This document shows, piece after piece, positions 35,463 to 44,025 of a stretch of 50,713 nucleotides of DNA; position 1 is the first letter of the stretch, and the number at the start of each line of letters is the position of its first letter. The DNA lies in NCBI RefSeq assembly GCF_001293775.1, contig NZ_LGLN01000081.1, positions 205,437-256,149 on the forward strand. The letters run 5' to 3'. The notes beneath the pieces were generated by a model, which was not told where the DNA came from, ran no database searches, and saw only the letters and a program-made list of their open reading frames with translations. The position numbers and the translations under genes are program-made. Origin of the DNA: Pseudomonas syringae pv. cilantro (GTDB lineage Bacteria > Pseudomonadota > Gammaproteobacteria > Pseudomonadales > Pseudomonadaceae).

Positions 35463-35476
35463 CCTGTATGCGAAGA

Positions 35477-35494
35477 GGGGCGCTTGGGCGCCCC
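35477..35494. terminator. GC-rich hairpin between convergent genes
   Basis: GGGGCGC (35477-35483) pairs with GCGCCCC (35488-35494) around TTGG, between the second small hypothetical gene and the convergent zinc-ribbon gene. No T tract follows on either strand; probable shared 3' boundary. Confidence 0.5.
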
Positions 35495-35520
35495 CTGAGC
35501 GCAGTAGAAAGAATCTGAAC

Positions 35521-35808
35521 TCAATCCAGATCAACCGGTTTCTTCAACTTCGGATTCGGAAAAAACTGCACACCCTGCACCTTCGGATCAGCCGGTTTGA
35601 CCACCGCCTTGTTGACCCGCGTGCCCAGCTCTTTCGGGATCGAAAGCCCCTGTGCGTTGAGCGTATCGCTGTAGCCGCAGCCAACGCACTCGCGGTGCGG
35701 CACGTCGTCTTCGCTCCACATCATCAGCTTGTCAGGCTCGCTGCACGCCGGGCACACAGCCCCGGCGATGAAGCGTTTTTTGGTAATGACTGCCGGTGTA
35801 TCGGTCAT
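35521..35808 (-). CDS. YheV-like zinc-ribbon protein (DUF2387)
   Basis: A 95-residue protein with a zinc ribbon built from CPAC (residues 19-22) and CVGC (near 41-44). The sequence KKRFIAGAVCPAC at the start is typical of the YheV/DUF2387 family. Its biochemical role is not known. Its ATG overlaps the prlC stop by four bases (ATGA at 35805-35808), so it is coupled to prlC; this pair is conserved in many gammaproteobacteria. Confidence 0.85.
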   Translation of the reverse strand: MTDTPAVITKKRFIAGAVCPACSEPDKLMMWSEDDVPHRECVGCGYSDTLNAQGLSIPKELGTRVNKAVVKPADPKVQGVQFFPNPKLKKPVDLD

Positions 35809-37856
35809 GCTGCCGCATCCTCACTCAAGCCGCTGTGACGCAACAATGCGTCAATCGACGGCTCGCGTCCGCGGAAATCGACGAACAGCACCATCGGCGC
35901 CTGCGAGCCACCACGCGCGAGAATGGCTTCGCGGAAAGCCCGTCCGGTTTCTGCGTTAAGCACGCCGTCTTCTTCGAACTTGGAGAACGCATCGGCGGAC
36001 AATACTTCGGCCCACTTGTAACTGTAATAACCCGCTGCGTAACCGCCTGCGAAGATGTGCGCAAAGCTGTTCGGGAAGCGGTTGTAAGCGGGCGGGCGCA
36101 TTACCGACACTTCGTCACGCACGCCTTCCAGCACGTCAAGCACACTGCGGCCATCGCCATGCGTGGCATGCAGCTCGAAGTCGAACAACGAGAACTCAAG
36201 CTGACGCACCATCATCAGACCGGACTGGAAGTTCTTGGCCGCGAGCATTTTCTCCAGCAGGTCCTGCGGCAGCGGCTCGCCGGTTTCGTAATGACCGGAA
36301 ATCAGCGCCAGACCTTCAGGCTCCCAGCACCAGTTTTCCATGAACTGGCTCGGCAACTCGACTGCATCCCAGGCCACGCCGTTGATACCGGAAACACCGG
36401 CATGCTCGACGCGGGTCAGCAGGTGATGCAGACCGTGACCGAATTCGTGGAACAGGGTAGTCACTTCGTCGTGGGTCAGCAGCGCAGGCTTGCCCGCCAC
36501 TGCCGGGGTGAAGTTGCACACCAGATTGGCCACCGGGCTTTGCAGCGTGCCTTCTGCGGTGCGACGACGATCACGCGCGCCGTCCATCCATGCACCGCCA
36601 CGCTTGTTGGCGCGGGCGTAAAGATCGAAGAAGAAGCGCCCGACGTGTTGGCCGTTTTCCTTGATCTCGAACAGACGAACGTCCGGGTGCCAGGTGTCGA
36701 AGCCTTTCTGCTCGGCGATCTCGATGCCATACAGACGCTGGACGATGGAGAACAGGCCGTTCAGCACCGTGTCGATAGGGAAGTAGGCGCGCAGAATTTC
36801 CTGAGAAACGCTGTAACGCTGTTCACGCAACTTCTCGCCGTAGAAACCGCTGTCCCAGCTTTGCAGATCCGGGCAACCCTGTTCGGCGGCATACGCCTTG
36901 AGCTGCTCGAGGTCCTGAGCGGCGAACTGTTTGCTGCGCTTGGCCAGATCACGCAGGAAGCTCAGCACCTGATCGCTGGACTCGGCCATCTTGGTCGCCA
37001 GGCTCAGCTCGGCAAAGTTCGCATAGCCCAGCAATTGCGCCAGCTCCTGACGCAGATCGAGAATCTGCTCCATGACCGGCGTATTGTCGTTCTTGCCAGC
37101 GTTAGGGCCTTGGTCCGAAGCACGGGTGCAGTACGCCGCATAGACTTCTTCACGCAGGGCGCGGTCTTCGGCGTAGGTCATCACCGCGTAATAGCTCGGG
37201 AATTCCAGGGTAATCAGATAACCTTCAAGGTCCTTGGCCTTGGCAGCGGCGGCCATCTGCTGCTTGGCAGAATCGGTCAGGCCGGCGAGGGCGGACTCGT
37301 CAGTAACCAGCTTGGTCCAGGCCTGAGTGGCGTCGAGCAACTGATTGGAAAACTGGCTGCCCAGCTCCGACAGCTTGCTCTGCACTTCGGCATAACGCTT
37401 CTGCTGCTCGGGCGGCAGATCGATACCGGACAGGCGGAAGTCACGCAGCGCCTGCTCCAGAATAGTCTTCTGAGCCACATCGAAACTGGCCGCTTCAGGG
37501 CCGTTGGCCAAGGCTTCATAGGCCTGGAACAGCTCGCGATTCTGGCCCATCTCGGTGGAGTAGGCGCTCAATGCCGGCAGGCAGGATTCGTAGGCTTCAC
37601 GCAGTTCCGCGCTGTTACACACGGCATTCAGGTGGCTGACCGGACTCCATGCCGCGCCGAGGCGGTCATTCAATTCGTCCATGGTCAGCACCAGCCCGGC
37701 CCAGGTCGGCGTCGAGCCCTGCGTGGCGAGGATGTCGGCAATCGCGGCACGGTTGTCGGCCAGGATCTGTTCGATAGCAGGTTTGACATGTTCGGCACGG
37801 ATCGCCGAAAAGGGTGGCAGGTCGTACGATTGCAGAAGAGGGTTGTTCGCGCTCAC
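35805..37856 (-). CDS. prlC: Oligopeptidase A (M3 family zinc metallopeptidase)
   Basis: A 683-residue cytosolic peptidase that degrades short peptides, including cleaved signal peptides. The zinc site H470-E471-F-G-H474 (in TTLFHEFGHGLHHLL) is intact. A downstream glutamate-containing helix and the C-terminal segment AGGYAAGYYSYKWAE match M3 peptidases. The start is GTG at 37856 (VSANNPLLQSYDLPPF), with AAGG upstream; the open frame continues on this strand but lacks homology. It is divergent from the gamma-carbonic anhydrase gene with about 112 bp between starts. Confidence 0.95.
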   Translation of the reverse strand: MSANNPLLQSYDLPPFSAIRAEHVKPAIEQILADNRAAIADILATQGSTPTWAGLVLTMDELNDRLGAAWSPVSHLNAVCNSAELREAYESCLPALSAYSTEMGQNRELFQAYEALANGPEAASFDVAQKTILEQALRDFRLSGIDLPPEQQKRYAEVQSKLSELGSQFSNQLLDATQAWTKLVTDESALAGLTDSAKQQMAAAAKAKDLEGYLITLEFPSYYAVMTYAEDRALREEVYAAYCTRASDQGPNAGKNDNTPVMEQILDLRQELAQLLGYANFAELSLATKMAESSDQVLSFLRDLAKRSKQFAAQDLEQLKAYAAEQGCPDLQSWDSGFYGEKLREQRYSVSQEILRAYFPIDTVLNGLFSIVQRLYGIEIAEQKGFDTWHPDVRLFEIKENGQHVGRFFFDLYARANKRGGAWMDGARDRRRTAEGTLQSPVANLVCNFTPAVAGKPALLTHDEVTTLFHEFGHGLHHLLTRVEHAGVSGINGVAWDAVELPSQFMENWCWEPEGLALISGHYETGEPLPQDLLEKMLAAKNFQSGLMMVRQLEFSLFDFELHATHGDGRSVLDVLEGVRDEVSVMRPPAYNRFPNSFAHIFAGGYAAGYYSYKWAEVLSADAFSKFEEDGVLNAETGRAFREAILARGGSQAPMVLFVDFRGREPSIDALLRHSGLSEDAAA

Positions 37857-37968
37857 GGTTTTGCACCTTGCCTGGAAGAAACACCCAGCCATCTTAATTA
37901 CAATCGACGCGGACCGCAGCAACCAAACCCGTTCCGGATGTCTATCACTGCCAAAGAAGGAGCCTATC

Positions 37969-38514
37969 GTGGCCATTCGCAAGTTCCAGGACCACACCCC
38001 AGCCCTCGGCGAACGGGCCTTTGTCGACCATTCGGCAATCGTCATCGGCGACGTCGAAATGGGCGCCGACAGCTCCATCTGGCCGCTGACCGTTGTGCGC
38101 GGCGACATGCACCGCATTCGTATTGGCGCGCGCACCAGCGTGCAGGACGGCAGCGTGCTGCACATCACCCACGCCGGCCCCTTCAACCCGGACGGCTTCC
38201 CGCTGCTGATCGGTGACGAAGTGACCATCGGCCACAAATCGATGCTGCACGGCTGCACACTCGGCAACCGGATCCTGGTCGGCATGGGCACCACCATCAT
38301 GGACGGCGCAGTTGTTCAGGACGAAGTGATCATCGGCGCAGGCAGCCTGGTGCCACCGGGCAAAGTGCTGGAAAGCGGTTTTTTGTATGTCGGCAGGCCG
38401 GTCAGGCAGGTGCGTGAATTGACCGAAAAGGAAATCGCCTTTTTTCCGTACAGCGCCACCAACTACGTGAAGCTCAAGGATCAGCACCTGGCTGAGGGGT
38501 TTGATAAGGCCTGA
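37969..38514 (+). CDS. Gamma-class carbonic anhydrase family protein (YrdA-like)
   Basis: A 181-residue left-handed beta-helix protein of hexapeptide repeats (IVIGDVEMGADSSIWPLTVV and onward). Zinc ligands are likely H68, H89 and H94 (HITHAG, GHKSMLHG). Many YrdA/PaaY-like members have weak or no carbonic anhydrase activity, so catalysis is not assured. The start is GTG at 37969 with AAGGAG 6 bases upstream, a very good fit. REP-like repeats follow the stop. Confidence 0.92.
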   Translation: MAIRKFQDHTPALGERAFVDHSAIVIGDVEMGADSSIWPLTVVRGDMHRIRIGARTSVQDGSVLHITHAGPFNPDGFPLLIGDEVTIGHKSMLHGCTLGNRILVGMGTTIMDGAVVQDEVIIGAGSLVPPGKVLESGFLYVGRPVRQVRELTEKEIAFFPYSATNYVKLKDQHLAEGFDKA

Positions 38515-38535
38515 CTATCGCTCCTGTTATACATA

Positions 38536-38668
38536 GGTCCGCTTCTTATGGCCGAAGGCCCGTGGGAGCGAACTTGTTCGCGAAGAGGGCGGTTCAAACG
38601 CCCTGTATATGAGCACGACACTGGCCTCTTCGCGCGCAAGCGAAGCGTCGCCCGGCTCGCTCCCACGA
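38536..38668. repeat. Inverted pair of REP-like elements
   Basis: The left copy includes CGTGGGAGCGA (38561-38571) and TTCGCGAAGAGG (38577-38588). The right copy includes CCTCTTCGCG (38625-38634) and TCGCTCCCACG (38657-38667). The arms are complementary, giving a large potential hairpin between two convergent genes, the usual site of Pseudomonas REP pairs. TTATGGCCGAAGGCC (38536-38550) recurs at 50625-50639. Confidence 0.8.
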
Positions 38669-38674
38669 GGTAGC

Positions 38675-39730
38675 TCAAGGCATCAACTCCCGCAGCGCCG
38701 CCTTGCGCGCCTCAGCCGGCATTGCGCCCAACTTCTCTACCGCCTGATAAAACGCCGGCCAATCGCCATTTACCTGCCTGAACAACGCTTCAAACGCCGG
38801 CACCCATTGATCATACAAACCAAAGGGCAGCAGCTTGGCATTGTTCATGGGGCTGTTGATCCAGCCATCAAAACGCTTGTCGCCCGCCCATTGCTCATCA
38901 CGCAGCGTCCGATAATCACGCCGCAGTCGCTCAAACTCCGCAGCCTTGCGCGCCCGCATCACGTCCGCCGACAACGGCTGACGATACAGCGCCTTGAGCC
39001 GCTCGCGAGTCTCCAGCACCAACCGAATGAACTGGTCACGCCGCGCCGACTGCGAAACACTTTCCGGCGGCAAGCCCCGCGCAGCACGCCACTGCCGCGT
39101 GCCTTCCTGCTCGACAAAACTGGCGTAGGACTCATTGAACTCAGTGTCGTCTTTTACGTAAAAACGCTGATGCGCCAACTCATGAAAAATCAGCGTCGCC
39201 AAACGCTCATCGCCCCAACCCAGCATCGAACTGAGAATCGGATCATTGAACCAACCCAGCGTCGAATAGGCTTCCACGCCACTTAAATAAACGTCCTTGC
39301 CCGCCTGACGCTGCAACGCCGCCTCACCACGCGCTCCGCCAGGGCTGTAATAACCGCGATACGCGACACACCCGGCAATCGGAAAACAATGCGTGACCGG
39401 CTCCAGCGAAAACTCATCCGTGGCAAACACATTCCACACCACATAAGGCCGACCCAGATCCGCATACAGGCGATAGCTCTGGTTATCCGGAAGATGCAAG
39501 TGCTCGCTGGCAAAAGTACGCGCCAGTTGCGACCGGGCCAGATGCTCGCGCAAACCTGCATCCCGAGTCGGGTCAGCCACGATTTTCTCTACCGGCTCAC
39601 GTGCCTGCAGCAACTGCCACTGCCCTTGAGCCAACTGGCCATAGTAGGAAACGCTGGAGCAGCCGGCGAGCAGCGTGAGTGCCATCAGCGATAACAGATG
39701 GCGCAGGCGTGAGGCTGAGGGTCTGGGCAT
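38675..39730 (-). CDS. Putative lipoprotein zinc aminopeptidase (PF10023-like)
   Basis: A 351-residue lipoprotein. The lipobox L-A-G-C24 follows a hydrophobic signal, so it would be anchored in the outer or inner membrane facing the periplasm. The zinc motif H183-E184-L-A-H187 occurs in LIFHELAHQRFYVKDDT, with an ENSYASF-like NESYASFVE downstream that could supply the third ligand. This is the predicted-aminopeptidase family of PF10023. The activity has not been shown for the family to my knowledge. It is convergent with the gamma-carbonic anhydrase gene across the REP pair. Confidence 0.83.
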   Translation of the reverse strand: MPRPSASRLRHLLSLMALTLLAGCSSVSYYGQLAQGQWQLLQAREPVEKIVADPTRDAGLREHLARSQLARTFASEHLHLPDNQSYRLYADLGRPYVVWNVFATDEFSLEPVTHCFPIAGCVAYRGYYSPGGARGEAALQRQAGKDVYLSGVEAYSTLGWFNDPILSSMLGWGDERLATLIFHELAHQRFYVKDDTEFNESYASFVEQEGTRQWRAARGLPPESVSQSARRDQFIRLVLETRERLKALYRQPLSADVMRARKAAEFERLRRDYRTLRDEQWAGDKRFDGWINSPMNNAKLLPFGLYDQWVPAFEALFRQVNGDWPAFYQAVEKLGAMPAEARKAALRELMP

Positions 39731-39910
39731 GGAGGGCAGGGCTTGGGTGGTGTCGATACGGTGATGTTATGCCGGACGGGTGTGCGGGTGTGCAAGTGTT
39801 GTGAGGGTATGAGACGGCGCATTGCGCTGCTTGTTAACCCCCTCTAATTGACAGACGCCGGCCGGTTCACTGTAATAGCTGGCGCTTACGAACAACGCAA
39901 AGGACCTGCC

Positions 39911-40343
39911 ATGACCAAAACACCCACTTGCGGGCGAGATGAACTGCCCCGCGCGCTGATTTTCATCCCGCTGGGCCTTGGCCTGCTCTACCTTACTCTT
40001 TGCTTGGTCGTTGACCGGATTAACTTCCTGGCACAGGCGCAACGCGCTGAAGGGCATGTCAGCGCCCTGAATGCGGGCGGCAGCCACCCACAAATTGACT
40101 TCGCCGATGCTGCGGGTAACGCGGCCAGCTACCCCTCCAAGGCGGCTTTATATTCGGTTATTCGGTAGCCTACCGGTGACAGTGCTCTACCTTGGCGAAG
40201 CCCTCTCCAGTACCGCGATCATTCAAGACCAGGGCGCGCTATGGGGGGTGAGCCTGCTGACGGGCCTGTTCGCAATCGCGTTTACCGCAGGAGGCGGTTA
40301 CCACATGGCTGCATGGATTCGCAGGCGTCGGATGGCACGGTGA
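39911..40343 (+). pseudogene. DUF3592 family membrane protein, frameshifted
   Basis: The frame starting at ATG 39911 encodes a membrane helix (IPLGLGLLYLTLCLVV) and a soluble part (HVSALNAGGSHPQIDFADAAGN) but stops at TAG 40166-40168. The remainder (LPVTVLYLGEAL, a second helix, and RRRR end) continues in another frame from about 40170. Adding one G in AAGGCGGC near 40140 and one in GTAGCC near 40167 gives GGFIFGYSVGLPVTVLYL, which reads as one uninterrupted DUF3592 protein of about 144 residues. Both changes are losses from G/C-rich runs, so this is either a recent pseudogene or two sequencing errors. The flanking gene order looks normal. Confidence 0.7.
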
Positions 40344-40421
40344 CTGTAAGAACATTCGAGTGCCCATTGTCATTCGCGGGCGCTAAAAGCCTGCCCCACG
40401 GAAACAACGTTACACAATACC

Positions 40422-40438
40422 GAGAGGCCATGCCTCTC
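40422..40438. other. Short hairpin upstream of the OPT transporter gene
   Basis: GAGAGGC (40422-40428) pairs perfectly with GCCTCTC (40432-40438) around CAT, 82 bp before the OPT start. No T run follows. It could mark the end of the preceding pseudogene or be part of the leader. Confidence 0.35.
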
Positions 40439-40519
40439 CTGAACCTTCCCCCACCTCAACACTCCCTTCTAATGCCGTAGTTGTAACATCCTCAACGCCA
40501 ACCGCCGAAAGGACTTCGC

Positions 40520-42256
40520 ATGCCTACAGCCCCAACCCCGCAAACCCCTCCGGTCCAGCGCGAACTCAGCCTGCGTGCCGTCATCACCGGCATCGTTCTG
40601 GGCATCCTGCTAACCCCCTCCAATGTCTACGCAGGCCTGAAGATCGGTTGGTCGTTCAACATGTCGATCATTGCGCTGTTGATCGGCTATGCCATCTGGC
40701 AAGGACTGACCAGGCGTTCGCCCAATCAGCTGCCGTGGACGTTGCATGAGAGCAATATCAATCAGACGGTAGCGTCGGCGGCGGCGTCGATTATTTCCGG
40801 CGGGTTGGTGGCGCCGATTCCGGCTTATACGTTGTTGACCGGGCAGCAGCTGGATGCGATTCCGATGATGGCGTGGGTGTTTTCGGTGAGTTTTCTGGGG
40901 ATCTGGATTGCGTGGTATTTGCGGCCTTCATTGCTCAATGACTCGTCGCTGAAGTTCCCCGAGGGCATGGCGACGCTGGAGACGCTGTTGCACATCTACA
41001 ACCACGGCCGGGAAGCGGCTACGCGGTTGAAGGTGTTGCTCAGTGCTGCGTTGCTGTCCGGGTTGGCGAAGTGGGTTGATACGTTTGTGTGGGCGTTCCC
41101 GCGCTGGTCGCCGAGTGCGCAGCTGGAGCGGCTGACGTTTACCGCTGACCCTTCGCTGTTGTTGGTGGGGTTCGGTGCGATCATCGGCATTCGTGTGGGC
41201 GTAACGCTGTTGCTCGGTGCGTTACTGGCGTGGGGCGGTTTGGCACCGTGGTTATTGGCGCAAGGGCTGGTGACGTTACCCGCAGGGGGCAGCGGCCCGC
41301 AGTTCGCGGCGCTGGTGGAGTGGCTGTTGTGGCCGGGCGTGAGTTTGATGGTCTGCTCGACGCTGGCGTCGCTCGCGATTCGTCTATGGGGATTGCACAG
41401 GTCCACCAAAGCGAACAGCGGGACGATCTGGGCTGTGCCTAAAGCAGGGCCGGCACTCGGTCTGCTGTTGTCGATCATTCTGGTGGTGAGCCTGCAGACG
41501 CTGTTGTTCGGCATCAATCTGTGGATGGCGTTGCTGACCATTCCTCTGGCGATTTGCCTGGCGGCGGTGGCTGCGCGGGTGGTCGGCGCCACGGGTATCC
41601 CGCCGATTGGCGCAATCGGGCAGTTGTCGCAATTGAGCTTTGGAATCGTCGCGCCCGGGCAGGTGACGATCAATCTGATGAGTGCCAACACGGCGGGCGG
41701 GTCGGCCGGGCAATGCACCGATCTGATGAACGATTTCAAGGTGGGCAAGGCAATCGGGGCCACGCCACGCAAGCAGTTGGTCGCGCAGACGCTGGGGATT
41801 TTCGTCGGCAGTATCGTCGGGGTGCTGGCTTATATGGCGCTGATTCCAGACCCGCAAAGCATGTTGCTCACCGAGGAGTGGCCCGCCCCGGCGGTCGCCA
41901 CCTGGAAGGCCGTGGCGCAAACCCTGACCCACGGGCTGGACTCGTTGTCAGCGAGCATCCGTTGGGCCATCTTTATTGCAGGCCTGACGGGCCTGTTGCT
42001 TGGGGTACTCGACAGCACGCTGCCCGCCCGTCGCGCCCGTTACTTGCCAAGCGCCGCTGCGCTGGGCCTGGCGTTTGTCTTGCCGGCGTCGGTGTCGTTG
42101 ATGATGGCCCTTGGCGCAGTGATCACGTGGCTAGTGAGCTGTCGCTGGGCCAGCCTCACCGAACGTTTCGCGATTACTGCGGCAGCGGGGCTGATCGCCG
42201 GGGAAAGCATTACCGGAGTGGGGGCGTCGTTGTGGCAGATGTTTGGTAATGGGTGA
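40520..42256 (+). CDS. OPT family oligopeptide/metal-chelate transporter
   Basis: A 578-residue polytopic membrane protein with about 14 helices. The N-terminal LRAVITGIVLGILLTPSNVY and GLKIGWSFNMSIIA blocks, and GGSAGQCTDLMNDFKVGKA near residues 393-411, are typical of bacterial OPT proteins. The family moves oligopeptides or iron-siderophore-like chelates using protons; which one cannot be read here. AAGGA lies 7 bases before the ATG. There is no companion binding protein nearby. Confidence 0.9.
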   Translation: MPTAPTPQTPPVQRELSLRAVITGIVLGILLTPSNVYAGLKIGWSFNMSIIALLIGYAIWQGLTRRSPNQLPWTLHESNINQTVASAAASIISGGLVAPIPAYTLLTGQQLDAIPMMAWVFSVSFLGIWIAWYLRPSLLNDSSLKFPEGMATLETLLHIYNHGREAATRLKVLLSAALLSGLAKWVDTFVWAFPRWSPSAQLERLTFTADPSLLLVGFGAIIGIRVGVTLLLGALLAWGGLAPWLLAQGLVTLPAGGSGPQFAALVEWLLWPGVSLMVCSTLASLAIRLWGLHRSTKANSGTIWAVPKAGPALGLLLSIILVVSLQTLLFGINLWMALLTIPLAICLAAVAARVVGATGIPPIGAIGQLSQLSFGIVAPGQVTINLMSANTAGGSAGQCTDLMNDFKVGKAIGATPRKQLVAQTLGIFVGSIVGVLAYMALIPDPQSMLLTEEWPAPAVATWKAVAQTLTHGLDSLSASIRWAIFIAGLTGLLLGVLDSTLPARRARYLPSAAALGLAFVLPASVSLMMALGAVITWLVSCRWASLTERFAITAAAGLIAGESITGVGASLWQMFGNG

Positions 42257-42561
42257 GTGGTAGCGCTTTGGTGAGCCAAGGCGGATCGCCAATCGCGATC
42301 CGTCAGAGGCTCGCGAAAGCTGAATTCCAGTTTATGAGGTACTTCGGAGCACACCATGGGACCAGGCCATTGACTGGGGCTCTGCGGAAAAGAGCTTCCA
42401 CACCGCATATTCCGCCCCTCAGCGAGGGCTGCGCTCATTACCGCACACAACAAAAAGCCCACCGTATGGGTGAGCTTTGGGTATTGCTATATCATCTGTC
42501 CGTGGGGGGAGGCATAAGCCAGCTAGGCCCTCGGCAAGTGAGCTGACTATAAGGAAATTCA
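42257..42561. other. Intergenic region upstream of the Abi/HEPN gene
   Basis: About 305 bp without a recognised gene. It holds a minus-strand terminator-like hairpin (42452-42478) and TATAAGG (42549-42555) near the next start. Short frames occur on both strands but none resembles a protein I know. Composition shifts toward AT in the last 130 bp, marking the likely left edge of an acquired segment. Confidence 0.5.
42452..42478 (-). terminator. Orphan terminator-like hairpin on the minus strand
   Basis: Read on the minus strand, AAAGC.CACC pairs with GGTG.GCTTT across one mismatch and a short loop, and ends in five Ts. No minus-strand gene is present upstream of it, so it is either a remnant of a lost gene or blocks antisense transcription from the Abi-like gene. 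Confidence 0.5.
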
Positions 42562-43230
42562 ATGTCGACTCTAGAAGTTGCAAAGGCAATCAGACTGTCC
42601 ATTTCTTCTGCCCGGATTTCAACCTATGAAAATGCAGCGCTTGCTGTGGGCCGGGGACTCGATGAGGCCGTAACGTTATATGCCTGGAACGCCCTCGCCT
42701 CTGGAGCATTTCTTACACCTTTGCACCTGTGTGAGGTCATTGTCCGTAACGGCGTTGCCGACGCAATTGCTTCGGTATACGGCCCTCGATGGCCGTGGAG
42801 CCTTGGTTTCGAGCAGAGCTTGCCGGATGTCACAGGCCCGACTTTCAAGCCAAAGCAAGAGCTTGCAAGAGCCAGACAAAAATGTTCCACAACCGGGTCT
42901 GTTATCGCGGAGCTGAAATTTGTATTTAGGGAAAAAATGTTCACGAAACGGTTTGAGGGCCGTCTCTGGGCACCTTACTTACACCGTTTTTTTCTAAACC
43001 TGGAAAAATGCTTCACTGTATCTGCACACCGAGCAAAGATCGCAGCTGATCTTGAGCAAATCCGGTTGCTTCGAAATCGAATTGCTCATCATGAGCCGAT
43101 CTTTTCACGAAACCTGAAAAGCGATTTTGCCGTTATTCAACGCCTGACTGAAACACGTTGCATCGTTTCTGCAGATTGGATGAATGGCCAACAACAGGTC
43201 ATGTCAACAGTCGCCACTAAACCTTTTTAA
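42562..43230 (+). CDS. Abi-like protein with HEPN-type RNxxxH motif
   Basis: A 222-residue cytosolic helical protein resembling the Abi_2/Abi-like family. R171-N-R-I-A-H176, followed by H177-EPIF, fits the RNxxxH active-site motif of HEPN ribonucleases, which underlie many abortive-infection and toxin systems. The N-terminal half (LYAWNALASGAFLTPLHLCEVIVRN region) is typical of this group. It stands alone: no antitoxin or partner nuclease gene is seen on either side. Composition is AT-richer than neighbours, consistent with acquisition. AAGGAA lies 6 bases before the ATG. A phage-defence role is inferred from family; RNase activity is not shown. Confidence 0.75.
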   Translation: MSTLEVAKAIRLSISSARISTYENAALAVGRGLDEAVTLYAWNALASGAFLTPLHLCEVIVRNGVADAIASVYGPRWPWSLGFEQSLPDVTGPTFKPKQELARARQKCSTTGSVIAELKFVFREKMFTKRFEGRLWAPYLHRFFLNLEKCFTVSAHRAKIAADLEQIRLLRNRIAHHEPIFSRNLKSDFAVIQRLTETRCIVSADWMNGQQQVMSTVATKPF

Positions 43231-43248
43231 GCAGAGGTACAGACTCAG

Positions 43249-43683
43249 GTGCCAAGCCGTTTTCTCACTTTAACAATCGCATTCACCCTCGCAACCCTCG
43301 CCGGGTGCGCCGGCCCGCTGCCTGCGGTTGATCCGAACATGGCGTGGATCGACATGCGCACACTCACCGGCCAGTTGATCATGGCCGACAAGCTCGATGG
43401 CGAAAACACCTACGACGGGCGCTATTTTCAGGTGACGCCGGGCCGTCACGAGTTGCAGGTGCGGTATGACTACGAATACCGGTCGGGCGGAATGGGAATG
43501 ATCGGCGATGAATACACCGAAATCACCTGCTACGTCAGTGTTCGTTACGAGCACTTCGCCGCAGGGCAGCGTTACATGCTGGAGGTGCGCTCACTGGCCA
43601 ACAGTGTCGATGCCTGGCTTTACGATGAGAAACGCAACGTAGTGGCCGAAGAGGAGGAAGAGGGCGGCGTGCACTGCATCTGA
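43249..43683 (+). CDS. Small lipoprotein, function unknown
   Basis: A 144-residue protein with a lipobox ending at C20 (ATLAGC). The mature part is beta-rich (YFQVTPGRHELQVRYDYEY), a pattern shared with PEGA-like or surface lipoproteins, and it ends in an acidic run EEEEEGGVHC. The start is GTG at 43249 with AGAGG 11 bases upstream. It lies 18 bp after the Abi-like stop and is convergent with the DUF1161 gene, whose stop abuts it. I do not recognise a named family. Confidence 0.75.
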   Translation: MPSRFLTLTIAFTLATLAGCAGPLPAVDPNMAWIDMRTLTGQLIMADKLDGENTYDGRYFQVTPGRHELQVRYDYEYRSGGMGMIGDEYTEITCYVSVRYEHFAAGQRYMLEVRSLANSVDAWLYDEKRNVVAEEEEEGGVHCI

Positions 43684-43917
43684 TCAGCGATCATTACGCT
43701 GGTAGATGATTTTTTTCGTGCCGTTATCGCAGGTGCCGACGACCATATTGGGATCGGTGGCTTCTTCGTTGGCAACGATTTCCAGCGTGTAGGACGTAAC
43801 GTTGTTGGCCTGGATCTTGGCTTCGATTTCATCCTTGAGTTCTTCACAGGATTTCGGAGCTGCCAGCGCGCTGGTCGCCAGTACGGTACAGGTCACTGCC
43901 AGAATAAAACGTTTCAT
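43684..43917 (-). CDS. DUF1161 family small secreted protein
   Basis: A 77-residue protein with a signal peptide (about 1-19, ALAAPKSC). The mature part has two cysteines (SCEEL, GTCDNG), likely a disulfide, and the family pattern VTSYTLEIV and KKIIYQRN. It is paralogous to the gene at 45818. DUF1161 proteins are periplasmic and of unknown role. The ATG at 43917 gives the signal peptide; the open frame extends upstream without homology. Confidence 0.87.
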   Translation of the reverse strand: MKRFILAVTCTVLATSALAAPKSCEELKDEIEAKIQANNVTSYTLEIVANEEATDPNMVVGTCDNGTKKIIYQRNDR

Positions 43918-44025
43918 GCTCGACTCCTGATCAAACTCAAACCACGCGCCGATAGACGCATGACCGGTGAAGCAAGCCAGCTTTATACAGTAGATACAGG
44001 AGCGCACAAGGCGCTCCTGCAAGGA

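Noticed and set aside
35796..38216. A very long plus-strand open frame opposite prlC
   Set aside because: It overlaps the clearly identified prlC entirely, and its composition is that of a codon-bias shadow; no homology can be recognised.
42040..42462. Minus-strand frame across the end of the OPT gene into the gap
   Set aside because: It shares its 3' half with the OPT gene on the other strand and shows no family motif; the upstream part may be a relic but cannot be named.
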